From NCBI GenBank assembly GCA_965227145.1, contig OZ245730.1, positions 3,844,001 through 3,908,000 on the forward strand: 64,000 nucleotides of DNA, in the 5' to 3' direction. This document shows, one piece after another, positions 61,060-64,000 of the stretch; within the stretch, counting starts at the first letter, position 1; every line of letters begins with the position of its first letter. Source of the stretch: JACKAQ01 sp965227145 (lineage in GTDB: Bacteria; Calditrichota; Calditrichia; RBG-13-44-9; J075). The translations under genes and the position numbers were made by a program. The notes under the pieces were generated by a model. It did no database searches. It was not told the DNA's origin and worked only from the letters and a program-made list of their open reading frames with translations.

Positions 61060-61506
61060 TTGGAACCGAATTTTATTTATCGCAAACGGGTAGAATTTTC
61101 TGAAACTGATGCGGCAGGCATCGTTCATTTTGCCAATTATTTTCGCTATATGGAAATGGCTGAACACGCGTTTTTCCGGTCGCTGGGAGTTTCCATTCAT
61201 CCCAAAAACAGCGAATATGGATTTCCGCGCGTGTTTGTGGATTGCAATTACCGTGCGCCGCTGCATTTTGAGGATGAGTTGGAAGTGCATGTCTATGTCA
61301 CGGAAAAACGAGAGAAGAAGCTGACCTACCGTTTCGAAATCTTTAAAGTGAGTGCGCAGGACCAATCTGCAGATCAGCCATTGGAAGCCGTTGCCACAGG
61401 CGCTTTTGCTGTTGTATGTGTCCATTGGGATCCGCAGACAAAATCGATGAAAGCCCGCCCGATTCCGGCAGAAATCGCCGAAAAAATCACTGTTTCTCCA
61501 AAATAA
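61060..61506 (+). CDS. 4HBT-type hotdog thioesterase
   Basis: 148 residues starting at TTG; the Shine-Dalgarno GAGG overlaps the stop codon of the previous gene, so translation is coupled. Hotdog fold of the 4-hydroxybenzoyl-CoA thioesterase/YbgC type: FSETDAAGIVHFANYFRYME with the catalytic Asp, then the helix AEHAFFRSLG, and VDCNYRAPLHFEDELEVHV. It hydrolyses acyl- or aroyl-CoA (or -ACP) thioesters. Linked to a chorismate lyase-like enzyme, it would fit an aromatic acid route. Confidence 0.88.
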   Translation: MEPNFIYRKRVEFSETDAAGIVHFANYFRYMEMAEHAFFRSLGVSIHPKNSEYGFPRVFVDCNYRAPLHFEDELEVHVYVTEKREKKLTYRFEIFKVSAQDQSADQPLEAVATGAFAVVCVHWDPQTKSMKARPIPAEIAEKITVSPK

Positions 61507-61844
61507 TACAACTTTTTTTTCACACCTTTCCAACAACCGTCCAACTGCAACTAACACTTTTACAATTACTTGAGCATTGAAAAATGTCATGCGTTCCGGC
61601 GCTTGCCTGAACGATGAAAAAATTATCTTGATAAGATTTTTTGCAAAGTTTAACTTATCGCGGCTGTATTGAGCATCGAAACTTCTTATTAACGACATTT
61701 CGATGAAAAAGTTTAATAAATCTGAAGGAGGATTATTATCGAATCTTAATACTGCTCTCCTATCTTTGCATTCTATTTTTTACAATCAGGAAATTCTGGT
61801 GTACGCTTAGCTTAGTTATAATTAATCCTATTATGGAGGAGTAA
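61507..61844. other. long leader/intergenic region upstream of the TonB-dependent receptor gene
   Basis: 338 bases with no gene. It contains an isolated strong Shine-Dalgarno AAGGAGGA (61725-61732) not followed by an ATG, GTG or TTG start at a useful distance, then CTCTCCT (61755-61761), which could pair with either that site or the true ribosome site GGAGGAG (61835-61841). TATCTTTG (61761-61768) also resembles the Bacteroidetes -7 element. Confidence 0.6.
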
Positions 61845-64000
61845 ATGAAGAAATTTTTAACCGTAATTTTTGTTCTCATGTTTACAGCCGTTCTCTTTGG
61901 ACAGGGTAATACCACTTCAACGATGACCGGTATTGTAAACGGAGACAATGGTGAACCGCTGGTTGGCGCAAATGTGGTAGCGGTTCACAATCCTTCGGGA
62001 ACGAGATATGGCGCCAGTACCCGTATTGACGGGCGATTCACGATTCCCGGTATGCGGGTTGGTGGTCCATACTCAGTCACCGTTTCATATGTTGGATTTA
62101 ATGATCAGGTTGAAGAAAACGTTAATCTTAAACTTGGTGTTACTTCGCATTTTGAATTTAACATGAAAGAGGCTGCAATTGAGATCGCTGGCGTTACGGT
62201 TGTCTCAAAACCCGGCTCCGTAGGCGAGAATTCTGGAACAAGTACTCAAATTTCCACAGAAAACCTTGAAGAACTCCCGTCGCTGGATCGTAATTTAAAC
62301 GATTATGTACGGCTCACCCCTCAGTCCAGTCAGTATGGCGAAGGTATAACATTTGCCGGTATCAACAACCGATACAATGCAATTTATATCGACGGTGCTG
62401 TTAATAACGACGTTTTTGGATTGGCCGGATCCGGTACAAACGGTGGTCAAACAGGCATCTCCCCTTTTAGCGTTGATATTATCGATCAGTTGCAAGTCGT
62501 GCTTTCTCCTTACGACGTAACACTGGGCGGATTTGCAGGTGCCGGTATTAACGCTGTAACCAAATCTGGTACCAATACCATTAAAGGTACTGCTTATACG
62601 TATTTGCAAAATCAAAGTCTGGTTGCAAAAACAAACGGCACACTTGCCGATCGCCTGGACATTGAGCGCGAAAAAGTTGACGATTTTTCCAAACGAGTTT
62701 ACGGCTTCTCCCTCGGCGGACCGATCATGAAAGACAAACTCTTTTTCTTCGGTAACGTCGAATTTCAAAAAGACGAAACACCACTGCCATTTGAAACAGA
62801 AAGTTACACATCCGTTGCCGGCAGATATTCCGTATCAGATTTGAATAGATTGCGTAACCATCTTATCAACACCTATGGCTACGACCCCGGAACATTCGGT
62901 AATGTTTCAGATGAACTTGATGGCTTAAAGATTTTTGGAAAACTGAACTATAACCTCAGCAAAAACCATTACTTAACATTGCGCCATCAGTATACAAAAG
63001 CTGAACAATATGACCGGACTGCGGGTAGCAGCAGCACGATCAACTTTTCAAATAACGGCATTTATTTCCCGAGCACCACAAACTCAACCGCACTGGAACT
63101 GAACTCTCATTTTGGATCCCAGTATTCAAACAATGTGATTTTGAGCTATGTGACTGTTCGTGATGACAGAGATCCGCTCGCCGGCGATTTCCCATATGTA
63201 TTTATCGAAGATGAAAGCAGCGGACTGATTCGTTTTGGATCGGAAGAATTTTCAACCGCAAACGAATTGAATCAGGACATTTTTGCTTTTACCAATAATT
63301 TTAATTGGTATCGCGGCCAACACACCTTCACATTTGGAACACACAACGAATTTTATGACATTTATAATGTGTTCATCGGCCAGAATTATGGAACATACCG
63401 CTATGGCAGCATTGATGATTTTATCAATGGCGCTCCGGCACAAGAATATGACCGGGCGTATTCGTTGGTAGATAACCTTACCGGCGACGGCACCGCAGCA
63501 GCAGCAGACTTTAAAGCAATGCAGCTGGGTTTTTATGCGCAAGATGAATGGACGATGAGTCCCAAGCTGAGATTAACCGGCGGTCTGCGGGTCGATATTC
63601 CGGTTATCACTTCCGATCCGGTTGAAGATACCTACCTGAATAACACGGCACTGCCGCTGATGGCTGACAAATATCCGATTGCGAAGGACGCAGTTGCCGG
63701 CAAAGCGCCGGATGGACAGCTCATGCTTTCTCCCCGTTTGGGCTTCAACTATGATGTTAACGGTGATAATCGCACCATCGTTCGCGGTGGCGCCGGTTTG
63801 TTCACCAGCCGTATCCCCTTTGTTTGGCCGGGTGCGATGTTCAATAATAATGGCTTGACACAGGGTCGCGTCAGTGAAGGCGATATTACCGGTGACGTCG
63901 ATTTTATCCCGAATATTCAAAACCAGTACACCAACCCGGATTTTACAGTTCCGTCGGGCCAGATTGATCTTTTCACCAAAGATTTCAAATTCCCCCAAAT
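61845..64000 (+). CDS. Oar-like TonB-dependent receptor, N-terminal part (3' end outside window)
   Basis: The frame is open from the ATG at 61845 (GGAGGAG upstream) to the end of the window, at least 718 residues. Signal peptide about 1-20 (TAVLFGQ). Residues about 25-110 form a carboxypeptidase-regulatory-like domain (GIVNGDNGEPLVGANVV, IDGRFTIPGMRVGGPYSV). A plug domain follows (VTVVSKPGS, NGGQTGISPFSVDIIDQLQVVLSPYDVTLGGFAGAGINAVTKSGTN). From about 255 (GFSLGGPIMKDKLFFFGNVEF) comes the beta barrel with regular aromatic strands (GGLRVDIPV, LSPRLGFNYDV). This order is that of OmpA-related Oar proteins and SusC-like receptors; the substrate is unknown, and some Oar proteins take part in adhesion or secretion. 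No TonB-box or SusD partner is visible before the window ends. Confidence 0.92.
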   Translation, partial: MKKFLTVIFVLMFTAVLFGQGNTTSTMTGIVNGDNGEPLVGANVVAVHNPSGTRYGASTRIDGRFTIPGMRVGGPYSVTVSYVGFNDQVEENVNLKLGVTSHFEFNMKEAAIEIAGVTVVSKPGSVGENSGTSTQISTENLEELPSLDRNLNDYVRLTPQSSQYGEGITFAGINNRYNAIYIDGAVNNDVFGLAGSGTNGGQTGISPFSVDIIDQLQVVLSPYDVTLGGFAGAGINAVTKSGTNTIKGTAYTYLQNQSLVAKTNGTLADRLDIEREKVDDFSKRVYGFSLGGPIMKDKLFFFGNVEFQKDETPLPFETESYTSVAGRYSVSDLNRLRNHLINTYGYDPGTFGNVSDELDGLKIFGKLNYNLSKNHYLTLRHQYTKAEQYDRTAGSSSTINFSNNGIYFPSTTNSTALELNSHFGSQYSNNVILSYVTVRDDRDPLAGDFPYVFIEDESSGLIRFGSEEFSTANELNQDIFAFTNNFNWYRGQHTFTFGTHNEFYDIYNVFIGQNYGTYRYGSIDDFINGAPAQEYDRAYSLVDNLTGDGTAAAADFKAMQLGFYAQDEWTMSPKLRLTGGLRVDIPVITSDPVEDTYLNNTALPLMADKYPIAKDAVAGKAPDGQLMLSPRLGFNYDVNGDNRTIVRGGAGLFTSRIPFVWPGAMFNNNGLTQGRVSEGDITGDVDFIPNIQNQYTNPDFTVPSGQIDLFTKDFKFPQ

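Noticed and set aside
62295..63998. Minus-strand open frames in the last 2 kb
   Set aside because: They are shadows of the TonB-dependent receptor gene, whose plus frame is open from 61845 to the window end.
1..64000. tRNA, rRNA, phage, insertion sequence or attachment sites
   Set aside because: No cloverleaf-like gap sequence, transposase, integrase or phage structural gene was seen; base and codon use look even across the window.

Overview
The window is about 64 kb of dense bacterial chromosome with roughly 46 protein genes. I see no rRNA, tRNA, CRISPR array, phage or insertion sequence. The organism is Gram-negative (OprB and FadL porins, TonB-dependent receptor, heptose epimerase HldD, lipoproteins). 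It is probably a member of the FCB group outside Bacteroidetes proper, such as the Calditrichota/KSB1 lineages. The main clue is two secreted proteins ending in the sorting-type domain with the motif NYPNPFNP. The lineage is an inference; the domain itself is seen directly. No vertical block of phylogenetic markers beyond rpsA and eno is present.

Layout. 0-5 kb: end of an aldo/keto reductase, an Ala-rich lipoprotein, a GGDEF cyclase, a small secreted sorting-domain protein and a DUF3667 membrane protein. 5.1-8.2 kb: a three-gene murein-peptide set on the minus strand (L,D-transpeptidase-like protein, NlpC/P60 lipoprotein, dipeptide epimerase). 8.4-16 kb: DUF2892 protein, ArsA-type ATPase, acyltransferase, ArsR regulator, DUF1566 protein, chemoreceptor and OprB porin. 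16-23 kb: CDF metal transporter with a Nudix protein, then eno-ftsB-outer-membrane protein, then an AGCS amino-acid symporter.

23-36.5 kb is a fatty-acid oxidation region: an XRE/IrrE-like regulator divergent from an acyl-CoA dehydrogenase, a second acyl-CoA dehydrogenase fused to an SCP2 lipid-binding domain, FadJ and FadI. It is followed by rpsA (with a long repetitive acidic tail) and hldD. A FadL-type porin at 41 kb could supply the substrate. 36.6-40.6 kb is a compact phosphorelay whose sensor begins with an ethylene-receptor-like membrane domain in which all key copper/ethylene residues keep their ETR1 spacing.

42-64 kb: DUF885 peptidase, a caspase-DUF1566 fusion, a HEAGH membrane protein with a HisN-type phosphatase, an exported seven-bladed WD40 protein, a sigma factor operon with a putative membrane anti-sigma partner, an oligopeptidase B lipoprotein, a 1164-residue modular surface protein with almost identical 324-bp internal repeats, and a small cluster of a chorismate lyase-like protein, a flavin-dependent halogenase-like oxidoreductase and a 4HBT thioesterase. 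The window ends inside an Oar-like TonB-dependent receptor. The most interesting points are the ethylene-receptor-like phosphorelay, the 4-hydroxybenzoate-type mini-cluster, the ACAD-SCP2 fusion and the caspase-DUF1566 fusion.
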